Shown here: positions 1-10,300 of the stretch, piece by piece | Position numbering within the stretch: the stretch's first letter is position 1 | How the letters are laid out: each line of letters begins with the position of its first letter | Assembly: GCA_964355675.1 (NCBI GenBank) | Contig: CAYHEC010000003.1 | Span: forward strand, 62,001-126,000 | DNA: 64,000 bases | Source of the DNA: CAMBDS01 sp964355675 | GTDB taxonomy: Bacteria > Electryoneota > AABM5-125-24 > Hatepunaeales > Hatepunaeaceae | Direction: 5' to 3' | Notes under the pieces: model-generated | Database searches by the model: none | Told to the model about the DNA's origin: nothing | Seen by the model: only the letters and a program-made list of their open reading frames with translations | Position numbers and translations under genes: made by a program

Positions 1-1
1 A

Positions 2-107
2 TTGAACGTCAGACCTGCAGTAGGTTATCTTGCCGGAATTCGGAACGGAGAACCTTCGCAATTCGAATCGGATTCCAAAGTTAAATCACCAACAACAAGG
101 GATCATC

Positions 108-118
<11 letters not shown>
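2..118 (+). CDS. actB: ActB C-terminal end (partial, gene enters from left)
   Basis: An open frame runs from the window edge to a TGA and reads LNVRPAVGYLAGIRNGEPSQ and onward, about 38 residues. From family knowledge, the iron-sulfur subunit ActB of alternative complex III ends in a similar N-x-RP-x(3)-YLA-x-x-RN tail after its last ferredoxin cluster, so this is read as the last residues of actB. The stop lies 11 bases inside the start of actC, which suggests translational coupling. The catalytic and cluster-binding parts lie outside the window, so the call rests on a short tail plus the gene order. Confidence 0.7.
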
Positions 119-1474
<1,356 letters not shown>

Positions 1475-1478
<4 letters not shown>

Positions 1479-2008
1479 CTCGTCGTCAAATGGTAGGCGT
1501 ATTCGATTCTGAAGCGGACGTCATGTCAGCCACCAGAATCTCCCGTGAAAAAGGCTATCACATCGTCGATGTTCACACACCTTATGCCGTTCATGGGCTC
1601 GACAAGGCAATGGGACTGAAACCCTCCCGGCTACCCTGGGCGGCGTTGGCGCTGGGGCTCGTGGGAGCTTCACTCAAGGTCTGGTTCGAGTTCTGGACGA
1701 CTGCCTCTGATTGGCCGGTTAATATCGGAGGCAAGCCGTTCAACTCACTTCCCGCATTCGTCCCAGTGACCTTCGAAGTGATGGTGTTGTTCGCTGGAGT
1801 TGGGACGGTTGTGACGTTTTTGATTGTTCGGAGGCTTCTTCCGGGCAAGAGAGCCCAAATTCCCCATCCCGAGGTCACAAGCGACAAATTCGTCATTCTT
1901 CTGGAAGAGCGAGACGCGTCCTTCGACGCCGATGAAGTCCGCTCATTGTTCCAAAGTCTTGGGGCAACTGAAGTAACGGAACGAATTGCCGAAGGAGGAG
2001 GCTGGTGA
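1475..2008 (+). CDS. actD: Alternative complex III subunit ActD (DUF3341)
   Basis: A 177-residue membrane protein of the DUF3341/ActD family. It has an N-terminal soluble ferredoxin-like portion (VGVFDSEADVMSA, then HTPYAVHGLDKAMGL), two transmembrane helices around residues 55-80 and 100-125, and a second soluble segment at the C-terminus. In solved alternative complex III structures ActD is an accessory subunit packed against ActC. The ATG overlaps the actC stop as ATGA, with AAGGAG six bases upstream; a further in-frame ATG inside actC lacks such a site. The stop overlaps the actE GTG. Confidence 0.9.
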
Positions 2009-2646
2009 AGCGCCGTAATCTTAATCTCGCGTTATTGGCTGGTCTGATACTCGCATTAGCGCTCAATTGGGCGATTCGAGTCGATCACCGCCGCCCCAAT
2101 CGGGAATTTATGCCTAACATGGTTGAGTCGGTCGCGTTCAACTCTTTTGCGGAAAATCCTTACTTCGCCGACGGTATGACTCTTCAGCCGCCACCGTTTG
2201 GCACTCAGCGCCGGGGGGAAACTCGTATCGACTATCCCGCAGACTCAGCTGGCGCATTTCTTGCCGGCAAGGAGTTATCCAACCCTTATACCATGGATTC
2301 CACTATTGCCATGTCGAAAGGTGACTACGTTTATCGTGACTTTTGTCAGCCCTGTCATGGGCCGACTGGTATAGGCGACGGTCCGGTAGCGCTAAGAGGC
2401 TTTCCTCCACCGCCTTCGCTGATTGCTCCCAACTCGATAGGATTGCCCGATGGCAGACTTGTTCACATAATCACCTACGGGCAGGGAAACATGCCGGGCT
2501 ACGCAACCCAAATTCCGCTTAACGACCGCTGGAAGGCTGTCCTTCATATCCGCAGTCTCCAAAATAAGGCGAGCAAGGCAGGCGCTCAACCCGATGCAGT
2601 TTCAATGAAGGTTGCTGACAGTCTTAATACGATTGGAGCCAAATGA
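2005..2646 (+). CDS. actE: Alternative complex III monohaem cytochrome c subunit ActE
   Basis: A 213-residue c-type cytochrome with an N-terminal hydrophobic anchor or signal at about residues 8-25 and a single haem attachment motif CQPCH at residues 114-118. Met163, in GNMPGY, is the probable distal ligand. By family knowledge ActE receives electrons from the iron-sulfur subunit on the periplasmic side. No lipobox cysteine follows the signal segment, so membrane attachment is more likely through the uncleaved helix. The start is GTG, overlapping the actD stop and preceded by a purine-rich GGAGGAGG, a strong ribosome binding site. Confidence 0.92.
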   Translation: MKRRNLNLALLAGLILALALNWAIRVDHRRPNREFMPNMVESVAFNSFAENPYFADGMTLQPPPFGTQRRGETRIDYPADSAGAFLAGKELSNPYTMDSTIAMSKGDYVYRDFCQPCHGPTGIGDGPVALRGFPPPPSLIAPNSIGLPDGRLVHIITYGQGNMPGYATQIPLNDRWKAVLHIRSLQNKASKAGAQPDAVSMKVADSLNTIGAK

Positions 2647-3848
2647 TGAGTGACCTTAACACAATCACTTCTGCACCGCCGGTGAGCTCGATCGATTACT
2701 TCTCGCTCCCCAAGATGAGGTTCAATGCCAAGCTCTTCCGTTCTCTTGCCGCCGCAGGAGCTCTTCTGCTTGTTGCAGGACTTTTCATTGCACCGGAACG
2801 GGTCTGGTTGAATTTGCTTCTGGTAGGTTTTGCGCTCACAGGAGTAGGACTGGCAGGAATATTCTTTGTGGCGCTCCAGTACGTAACCGGCGCGGGATGG
2901 AGCATTGTCATCCGCCGGATTGCCGAGGCGCTAAGCGCCGCTCTATGGTGGGGTGGCTTATTGGTTCTGATAGTCCTCTTCGTTCGCCCGGAGATCTACG
3001 CCTGGACAGATCCTGCACATCCTCTCGAAGGCTTCAAAGGTTTCTGGCTCAGTCGCCCCTTCTTCCTCCTTCGTGCAGTGATCTACGTTGGAATTTGGTT
3101 CATCTTCAGTCGGGCGATAGTAATCAGGTCGCGACGGCAGGACATCGACGGCGATATTTGTCACTCAAAGCAGAATATCAAACTTTCGGCCATTTTCATC
3201 GTCCTTTTTGCACTGACTTTCTGCGCGGCGAGCTTCGACTGGATAATGTCGCTCGAACCTGAGTGGTTCAGCACGATATTCGGAGTTTATAACTTCGCCG
3301 GAGCGTTTGAGAGTGGTATCGCACTGATCTGCATTCTGACAATTCACCTGATGGAGCGCGGCCCGCTCAAAGGTCTGGTCACGACGGAACATCTTCATGA
3401 TCTTGGCAAACTACTCTTTGCATTTTCCACGTTTTGGATGTACATTTGGTTCTCGCAGTATATGCTGATCTGGTATGCAAACATCCCTGAGGAAGCCGTC
3501 TATTACACTTGCCGCATGTCCGGGGCTTGGGGGTCGCTAATGCTGTTGAACCTGTTTCTAAACTGGATCGTCCCTTTTCTGGCTCTGATGTCCGCCAACA
3601 CCAAGCGCAATCCCGCAATTTTAATGAAAGTTGCCCTCACTGTGCTTGCCGGAAGGTGGCTCGACCTATACCTTATGACGGGGCCGTCACTACAACTGCC
3701 GGATGCAACCTTTGGAATATGGGAAGTTGCGGCAATTCTGTTGCTGATTGGCGCCACAGCCCTTGCCATTGAGCGAGAGTTGCGTCAAGCAAGCATTATT
3801 CCGCAGAAAGATCCCTATCTTATGGAGAGTCTGCACCACCATCAGTAG
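2643..3848 (+). CDS. actF: Alternative complex III membrane subunit ActF
   Basis: A 401-residue polytopic protein with about ten transmembrane helices, the second large membrane subunit of alternative complex III and a distant relative of ActC. Recognisable family segments include the FWLSRPFFLLRAVIYVGIW helix and YMLIWYANIPEE in the second half. It starts at an ATGATG overlapping the actE stop. It is the last gene of the act cluster; only nine bases separate it from mobA, so transcription probably continues into the cofactor genes. No actA (multihaem) gene is visible; it would be expected to the left of the window. Confidence 0.92.
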   Translation: MMSDLNTITSAPPVSSIDYFSLPKMRFNAKLFRSLAAAGALLLVAGLFIAPERVWLNLLLVGFALTGVGLAGIFFVALQYVTGAGWSIVIRRIAEALSAALWWGGLLVLIVLFVRPEIYAWTDPAHPLEGFKGFWLSRPFFLLRAVIYVGIWFIFSRAIVIRSRRQDIDGDICHSKQNIKLSAIFIVLFALTFCAASFDWIMSLEPEWFSTIFGVYNFAGAFESGIALICILTIHLMERGPLKGLVTTEHLHDLGKLLFAFSTFWMYIWFSQYMLIWYANIPEEAVYYTCRMSGAWGSLMLLNLFLNWIVPFLALMSANTKRNPAILMKVALTVLAGRWLDLYLMTGPSLQLPDATFGIWEVAAILLLIGATALAIERELRQASIIPQKDPYLMESLHHHQ

Positions 3849-3857
3849 AGAACTCGC

Positions 3858-4457
3858 GTGAGAAGATCATTGCTGGGAGTTGTCCTCGCCGGGGGTATGA
3901 GTCGCCGTATGGGAGTCCCAAAAGCATCTCTCCGACTGCCGGATAACAGGACAATGTTAGAGACTGCATTCAACGCTCTGTTTCCGGTTTGCAACCGATT
4001 GGCAATGATCGGCGGCAATCAGGAGTGGCTGGACAAAATCTCGATACCGGTAACATTTTTTTCCGATATTCACCCGGGCGAAGGTCCGCTCGCCGGTGTC
4101 GAAACCGCTCTTTTCAATTGCGAAGGGAGCGACTGCATCATCGTCGGTTGCGACCAACCGCTTCTGACCACCGATTTGTTATTGCGTCTGATCGAAGGTA
4201 ATACCAACCATCCCCGTGTCTTCTGTGAGAATGACCAGACTCATCCGCTACCCGGATTCTTCCCAGCCAACATACTACCACAAGTCGTTTTGGCAATGGC
4301 AAACGGAACTCGATCGGTACAGACATTCCTTGCCAGCGCGGGCGTCGAGATTATCAAACTGGGTGATAAAGATCTTTCGCGCATCCAAAGTTTCAACACT
4401 CCTGAACAATTTTCCATGCTTGCCAACCATTGTGAACTCAAGTCAGCAAGCAGATAG
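3858..4457 (+). CDS. mobA: Molybdenum cofactor guanylyltransferase MobA
   Basis: MobA attaches GMP to molybdopterin to make the guanine dinucleotide form used by DMSO-reductase-family enzymes. The 199-residue protein shows the nucleotidyltransferase signature LAGGMSRRMGVPKASL near its N-terminus, GPLAGVETAL in the middle, and the metal-binding GCDQPLLT segment. The start is GTG with no strong ribosome binding site, consistent with read-through from the upstream membrane operon. It opens a four-gene set for late molybdenum cofactor steps. Because it makes the bis-MGD form, the cell probably has at least one molybdopterin oxidoreductase elsewhere. Confidence 0.92.
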   Translation: MRRSLLGVVLAGGMSRRMGVPKASLRLPDNRTMLETAFNALFPVCNRLAMIGGNQEWLDKISIPVTFFSDIHPGEGPLAGVETALFNCEGSDCIIVGCDQPLLTTDLLLRLIEGNTNHPRVFCENDQTHPLPGFFPANILPQVVLAMANGTRSVQTFLASAGVEIIKLGDKDLSRIQSFNTPEQFSMLANHCELKSASR

Positions 4458-4468
4458 ATGGACATTCA

Positions 4469-5407
4469 ATGCTCGACATATCCCATAAATACCCGACCCT
4501 TCGCACTGCCGTTGCCGAAGCGTCGCTGACATTAAGCAACGACACGCTCCAAACCATCCGCAATCGCACTGTTCCGAAAGGCGACCCACTCGAAATCGCC
4601 CGTGCCGCGGCGGTCATGGCCGCCAAACAGACGCCCTCGATAATCCCTTACTGCCACCCGATCCAGATCACATACGTTGGCGTCGAGTTCGACCTCGGTG
4701 ATGCATCGATCAAGCTTCTCGCCACCGTCAAAGCCATCGCTTCCACCGGCGTCGAAATGGAAGCCATGACTGCCGCTTCAGTTGCCGCTTTGACCCTCTA
4801 TGATATGTTGAAAATGCTCGATCTGACTATGGAAATCCAGCGCGTCAGGCTTGTAAACAAGCGTGGCGGAAAAAGCGACTTCTGCGAGAGTCCCGAGCGA
4901 TCATTGCGCGCCGCAGTGCTCGTGATGTCAGATACGATTGCCTCAGGTAAAAAATCAGACACTTCAGGGCAATTAATCGTCGAACGTCTGAAAAAAGAGG
5001 GATTGGATGTTTTTGAGTACCAAATAATTCCCGATGACCGTGAACAGATCGTCGAACGGCTTTGCCATTTCGCCGATGACTTGAAGCTCGAGCTTGTGGT
5101 CACCACTGGAGGAACGGGTTTCAGCCCCCGCGACATCACCCCCGAAGCAATGTCGCTCGTCATTGAGCATGAGATCCCCGGTATTCCCGAAGCTGTTCGT
5201 GCCTACGGCCAAATGCGTACGCCCTACTCAATGCTTTCGCGGGGCAAGGCTGGTCTTCGAGGGCAAACATTGATCGTCAATCTTCCTGGTTCACGTAAGG
5301 GAGTTGCTGAATCACTCGATTTACTCTTCCCGGCATTACTGCATGCTTTTCCTATGATCTGGGGACAGAGCGGCTGGGACAAACCACCCTCCGGATCAAC
5401 CAAATGA
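4469..5407 (+). CDS. Bifunctional MoaC-MoaB/MogA fusion
   Basis: A 312-residue fusion of two molybdopterin enzymes. Residues 1-140 are MoaC, the cyclic pyranopterin monophosphate synthase accessory enzyme, with PYCHPIQITYVGVEF, VEMEAMTAASVAALTLYDM and the active-site RGGKS near residue 132. Residues 147-300 are a MoaB/MogA-type molybdopterin adenylyltransferase with LVMSDTIASGKKSDTSG, VVTTGGTGFSPRD and the VNLPGSRKG loop. MoaC acts first and MogA near the end of the pathway, so the fusion joins non-consecutive steps; such fusions are known in several lineages. The stop overlaps the moeA ATG as ATGA. Confidence 0.93.
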   Translation: MLDISHKYPTLRTAVAEASLTLSNDTLQTIRNRTVPKGDPLEIARAAAVMAAKQTPSIIPYCHPIQITYVGVEFDLGDASIKLLATVKAIASTGVEMEAMTAASVAALTLYDMLKMLDLTMEIQRVRLVNKRGGKSDFCESPERSLRAAVLVMSDTIASGKKSDTSGQLIVERLKKEGLDVFEYQIIPDDREQIVERLCHFADDLKLELVVTTGGTGFSPRDITPEAMSLVIEHEIPGIPEAVRAYGQMRTPYSMLSRGKAGLRGQTLIVNLPGSRKGVAESLDLLFPALLHAFPMIWGQSGWDKPPSGSTK

Positions 5408-6630
5408 TTCCCTTCGATGAAGCCCTCAAAATTGTGCTGGAAACTGCGAGACGTCTGCCGACAGAATTGCTTCCATTAAGCAAACTGAAGGGCAAAGTCC
5501 TCGCCGAAGCGATTTCGACGCCATTTCCTCTGCCCCGGTTCGATAATACTGCCGTTGATGGCTACGCGGTGCACTCGGCCGAATATCTTACCGCCTCAGC
5601 CGAGTCTCCTCTCCCGCTGACGATACGGCAGACGATTCGAGCTGGAGATACAGCTCTGGAACCTATGCAACATCATCAAGCCATTCGCATTATGACCGGC
5701 GCGCCTATTCCTTCCGGAGCCGATGCAGTTGTTATGCGCGAAGATGTCGAGTCGGTGGAGGGTTTTTTTATCCGTCGGCCTGTGCGGCCGGCTGAGAACA
5801 TCCGCCACAAAGGCGAAGAGTCGTCTGAAGGCGCTATTGTCTTGAACTCTGGTACACGCGTTACTCCTCCTGTGATCGGAATGCTGGCGACGTTGGGACT
5901 TCCTTCAGCAACGGTCTATCGAACGCCCCAAGTGACGCTGATTATCACCGGCGATGAATTGAGGACGCCCGGAGAAGATCTGTCATCTGCGCAAATCTAC
6001 GACTCGAATGGACCCGCGCTTACTTCTGCCCTGAACGCCGCTGGTATTGAAATTATCCGACTCCGTTACGCTACCGATCAGCGCGATCTACTTCAAGAAA
6101 CAATCCGGACTTCCCTGGCCGATTCCGATCTCATCATCACCGTCGGGGGAGTTTCGGTCGGAGATTATGACTTTGTACGGAGTGTGAATACGGAGCTGGG
6201 TGTGCGAGAACTATTCTGGCGCGTGGCGATGAAGCCGGGCAAACCGATCTACTTCGGAGTTGCCGAGTCGCCGCACAACCGCACGCTCGTGTTCGGCTTG
6301 CCAGGTAATCCAGTTGCGGCTCTGGTGACCTTTATCTTGCTTGTCGATCCAGCAATCCGCGTGATGATGGGCGACGGCAATCCAGCGCCGACAATACTGC
6401 CTGCACGAATGGATGTTGCCTTGACGAAGAAAGAAGGTCGGCTTGAATTTGTGCGTGGGCATTTCTATGAGTCTTCTGGCGTCCGAAAAGTGATCCCAGT
6501 GCGGGGGCAGGAGTCGCACATGGTCAGTGGATTGGTTGCGGCGAACTGCTTGATAATATTTCCGTCTGAGAAGAACCTGCTCGAACTGGGCTCAGCCGTT
6601 GACATTATTCCGATTGAATGGAGTCATTAA
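5404..6630 (+). CDS. moeA: Molybdopterin molybdotransferase MoeA
   Basis: MoeA inserts molybdate into adenylated molybdopterin made by the upstream MogA domain. The 408-residue length is normal for the family. Diagnostic segments are FDNTAVDGYAV near residue 46, RIMTGAPIPSGADAVVM, the IYDSNGPAL and GGVSVGDYDFV motifs of the MoeA/MogA-like domain, and GLPGNPVAA. A C-terminal beta-barrel domain IV follows. The gene overlaps its upstream partner by four bases and its stop directly abuts the GTG of the MOSC gene, so the three are translationally coupled. Confidence 0.94.
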   Translation: MIPFDEALKIVLETARRLPTELLPLSKLKGKVLAEAISTPFPLPRFDNTAVDGYAVHSAEYLTASAESPLPLTIRQTIRAGDTALEPMQHHQAIRIMTGAPIPSGADAVVMREDVESVEGFFIRRPVRPAENIRHKGEESSEGAIVLNSGTRVTPPVIGMLATLGLPSATVYRTPQVTLIITGDELRTPGEDLSSAQIYDSNGPALTSALNAAGIEIIRLRYATDQRDLLQETIRTSLADSDLIITVGGVSVGDYDFVRSVNTELGVRELFWRVAMKPGKPIYFGVAESPHNRTLVFGLPGNPVAALVTFILLVDPAIRVMMGDGNPAPTILPARMDVALTKKEGRLEFVRGHFYESSGVRKVIPVRGQESHMVSGLVAANCLIIFPSEKNLLELGSAVDIIPIEWSH

Positions 6631-7095
6631 GTGAATAACGAATCCGGTATTATCACGGCAATTTCAGTCAGTAAACGCAAGGGGGTCGCCAAAACCAACG
6701 TGGAGGAAGCCGAGCTTATAGCTGAGTGGGGGATCGAGGGCGACGCACACGCCGGCAAGTGGCATAGACAGGTTAGCCTCTTGGCCGAGGAGTCGATTGA
6801 AAAAATGCGCCAATTAGGTGTTGACGTATCAGCGGGGGATTTCGCAGAGAATTTGACGCTAACCGGGCTTGACGTACCGCATTTCGTCGTCGGTGACCGG
6901 CTCTGTTGCGGAGACGCCGAGCTTGAGGTAACACAAATTGGTAAGGAATGTCATAGCCGTTGTGCGATCTATTTTGCAGTAGGGGATTGCGTTATGCCAA
7001 AGGAGGGAGTTTTTGCGAAGGTTATTCGTGGGGGAACACTCAAACCGGGGATGAAGGTGGAGCGGATCCCCGCGCCTCAACTTCCATCCTCGTGA
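6631..7095 (+). CDS. MOSC-domain protein
   Basis: A 154-residue stand-alone MOSC domain (MOCO sulfurase C-terminal). Family landmarks are GIEGDAHAGKWHRQVSLL, GDFAENLTLTGLDV and IGKECHSRC, which holds the conserved cysteine thought to carry sulfur or bind cofactor. In many genomes a similar protein is encoded next to moaC or mog genes, as here. It starts with GTG immediately after the moeA stop. Its exact reaction is not established; modification or handling of the finished molybdenum cofactor is the family-based inference. Confidence 0.85.
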   Translation: MNNESGIITAISVSKRKGVAKTNVEEAELIAEWGIEGDAHAGKWHRQVSLLAEESIEKMRQLGVDVSAGDFAENLTLTGLDVPHFVVGDRLCCGDAELEVTQIGKECHSRCAIYFAVGDCVMPKEGVFAKVIRGGTLKPGMKVERIPAPQLPSS

Positions 7096-7121
7096 TGGAG
7101 TCTGTCCGAGAATTCAGACGT

Positions 7122-7330
7122 AAGCTGTCAACCCTCTGGGGTTGACAGCTTAATTCTTTGCCGCAGGGTGAGGACACCCTGCGGCAAAGATACAATTTAC
7201 AATTATTTGTCGCAGGGTGAGGACACCCTGCGACACACATTAGTGTGCTGTCACACGTCCCGTGTGACAGCATTGTGCCTTGTAGCGCGTCGCGCGAGAA
7301 TAGCTACCGTCAACCCCAGAAAGTTGACGG
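7122..7330. repeat. Stack of five palindromes from different families
   Basis: The gap between the MOSC gene and the beta-helix gene is almost entirely inverted repeats: 7122-7151 (arm AAGCTGTCAACCC), 7156-7189 (arm CTTTGCCGCAGGGTG), 7208-7235 (arm TGTCGCAGGGTG), 7246-7272 (arm TGCTGTCACACG) and 7307-7330 (arm CCGTCAAC). The second and third share a core also found near 59216, 61429, 61468 and 63912. The first recurs near 63946. The two flanking genes are convergent, so the hairpins may also serve as terminators, but none is followed by a clear T-run. Confidence 0.85.
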
Positions 7331-7367
7331 CTTCCACAGTCGCTGTTTTCTTGCCGTAGGGTGTCCA

Positions 7368-10300
7368 CTACTTCACCAAAACCAGCTTCTCACTCTGCTT
7401 GAACTGCCCGGCGTGCATCGTGATGATATATAATCCGGTCGAAAGCGATTCGCCGCTCCAGCTAAGACGATGCCTCCCTGCCGCAACCATTTCCTCGCTA
7501 CTCCGAAACATTTCCCGCCCGGTAATGTCAGTCACAACAAAATCTACATCGGAAGCCATCGGTAGAGCATAAACAATCACCACCGTAGAATTGAACGGGT
7601 TCGGATAAGGTTTTTCCAATGCAAAACTCACGGGTAAGCTTCCATCAAGCATCAGCTCACCATAAGCAAAGCCATCAGTTGCATACTCCGACTCCCCCTC
7701 TACCCACTTGACGGTTGCCTCGAATTCGGCGCCATCTTGCCAGCCTCGGATTAAGAGTGACTCGCCTTCGACACAGCCCTCGACTGCCGCTGTCGTCGGG
7801 TCGTCACCCCAGATGGAGAGCCCGATCAGGGCAGAATCACCCGACACGCTTGCCAAGGCATATCCGACGACAAGTCCTTTTGAAGTAAACGCGGCAAGCT
7901 CGATTTCCCACCCAGCGAAGCTGTGCGGGCTACCCACTACAGGGCTACCCACAACCTCCCGCCCAGCAAAGCTGTGCGGGCTACCCGTGTATTTTACATT
8001 GAGCAACACCGACATATTACGGTCAGTGACGGTCGGTTGAAATCGTCTGTTCGATGGGAAGGGCTCTTCCTCTTCAGCCTTCGGTGGAATCGCCGCGATA
8101 CGACCTCCTCCCCAGACAAGATCAATAGCGCGCCTTGTCAGTACCTTATAGCCCTTGCCGCGCGTCATGGTTATCATCGGCTGAAAGCCGAATCTTGGCG
8201 TATAAAAGCGGCCGCGCTCATCTTTGACCAATAGAATATCATCCTCAACACTGGCAAAAGCATCCTCGATTCTGACGGGATCGGTGGGTTGATAGGAGAT
8301 GATCGACCAGCCTCGCCGCAGTGGAATTGGGGCGTCAGGCTCAATCGTCTGGCCTTGCACCGCAAGAGATCCATCGTTCACCAATTTGACCGCATAACCC
8401 TGCCATGAAACCCATCCGGGGATGTTGTTGAAGTTGTTCGGAGGAGCAAAGAACCGTCCGTCCATGTCTTTGACAATGGTTAAATCTTCCGCCCCGACCT
8501 GCTGACGCCAGATAGTCTCCATCGACGGATCGGGAACGATGACCGGCGAGCCGATCAGTCCCCAACCCCGATGAAGTGGGATAGCGAATTCTTCGACTTG
8601 GGGGGCATGAAAAAAGCCGAGTGCGCCGATGTCGGCGGGGGAGCCATCAAGATCATAAATACCCTCTGGATCGCCTGCGTCGATGCAGGGGCTGTTTTCA
8701 GAAAGCCGGTAGTCACCCTCCTGTGCATCGACAAAACGTGGGTCTGCGGCGAAATCGGTAATGTCCCAGCGTAAATTTCCATTATTGTTCATTTCGAAGG
8801 CATTCTGCCCACCTTCGATGTCGGAATAACTGATAAGAATGGTACAGGGATCGCGGTCGGCGCTGACGACCAAACTGTGGGCTCCATTGCCGTAAATTAT
8901 TGTATTAGTGATTGTTGGGTAAGCGCCATTGCGCATGTGAATCCCGCTGGCGCCCGATTCGCTCGCGTTGCCAGTGATGGTTAGATTATTGATTTGTGGA
9001 CCTGATCCATAAAGATAAATTCCGCCGCCGTCCTGAGCGTTGTTCCCAGCGATAACGCAGTAGGAAATTTCCGGCGAGGCTCGCAAGCAAAAGACCCCGC
9101 CGCCTTCGCGTCCATTACCACCGGTTATGGTGAAGCCGATCAGCCGGGAGTCACCGGTCTCGCCGCGACCAAATCTGACGGTCTCTGCAATTCCTCCGCC
9201 ATCGATAATGGTTCTTTGAATGTATTCAGGGTCCCTGCTGGTCAGGAATCGGCTTGCGACAGTAATGAGTTTGCCGTTAAAGTTGATATTTTCAGTGTAA
9301 TGACCGGGATCAACCTGAATGGTGTCTTGAAACTGTGAAGCGTCGATCGCGGCTTGGATGGTGGGAAAATCGCCGGGAACTGTCAGAATCATCGGATCGC
9401 GCTCGATGAGTTGGTGGAAATAGAACGCTCCCACGTCGGCGCGAGTACCGTCGGGGTCGGAGTTACTGTCGGGGTCGCCGGCGTCGATGCAGGGAGAGTT
9501 TTCGGCAAGGGAATAGTCTCCGGCATCGGGATCGGTGAACTGAGGGTCGGCGTCGAAGTTGCTGTTGTCATAATCGAGAACGACGTTCTGATTAGCACGG
9601 ATGGAGTCTTCACCGCCTTCGATTACGCAATAGTGGAATGATAGTGTGTCTTCCTGCCCTCGGAAGAAGAAGAGCCGAGCCTGATTGTTAGAAAGGATGG
9701 AATTTTTCATCACAAGACTCGCGCGATGGCCGCGGAAATCGAATACCGAGGCTCCTACCTGCCAATGTTCGTTCCTTGAGAAAGTAACCTGATCGAAAAC
9801 CATCGGGAAGGCATTTCCGTAGAAAGCTGATCCAAAGTAACCTTCATTGTTGACAATGGCAACCTTCCGCAAAATTGACGAACCTTCGTTGACCGTCATC
9901 GAAATCGCGCCTCCTCCAGCGGCGTAGTTGTCTGAGATTTTTCCACCCTCCATGACGAATGAGGAATTCTCGAAGCACCAGATACCGCCTCCCCAGCTGT
10001 CGTCCCCGGCAGTGGCGCGGTTACTGCTGATGGTGACGTTTTCCATTGTCACATGAGATTCGCCGCGAAAAGCCATACCGCCTCCGTACATCGCCCGGTT
10101 GTTGGTAATGCGGAGGTTCTGAAGAAGAGGCTCTGAACCTTCCCCGCAGAATACTCCTCCGCCGTGTGGCCTATTGCCACGATTGCCGACATCGTTACCT
10201 GTGACAAGGCTGTTTCTGATGACCGGACTGCTTCCGAGGCAGAAAATTCCCCCGCCAAGATTCCCGAAGTAATTCTGCCCCTCATACCATGTGCCAATGC

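Noticed and set aside
7122..7330. CRISPR-like array
   Set aside because: The repeats are inverted, of different families and unequal spacing; there is no constant direct repeat with unique spacers and no cas gene.
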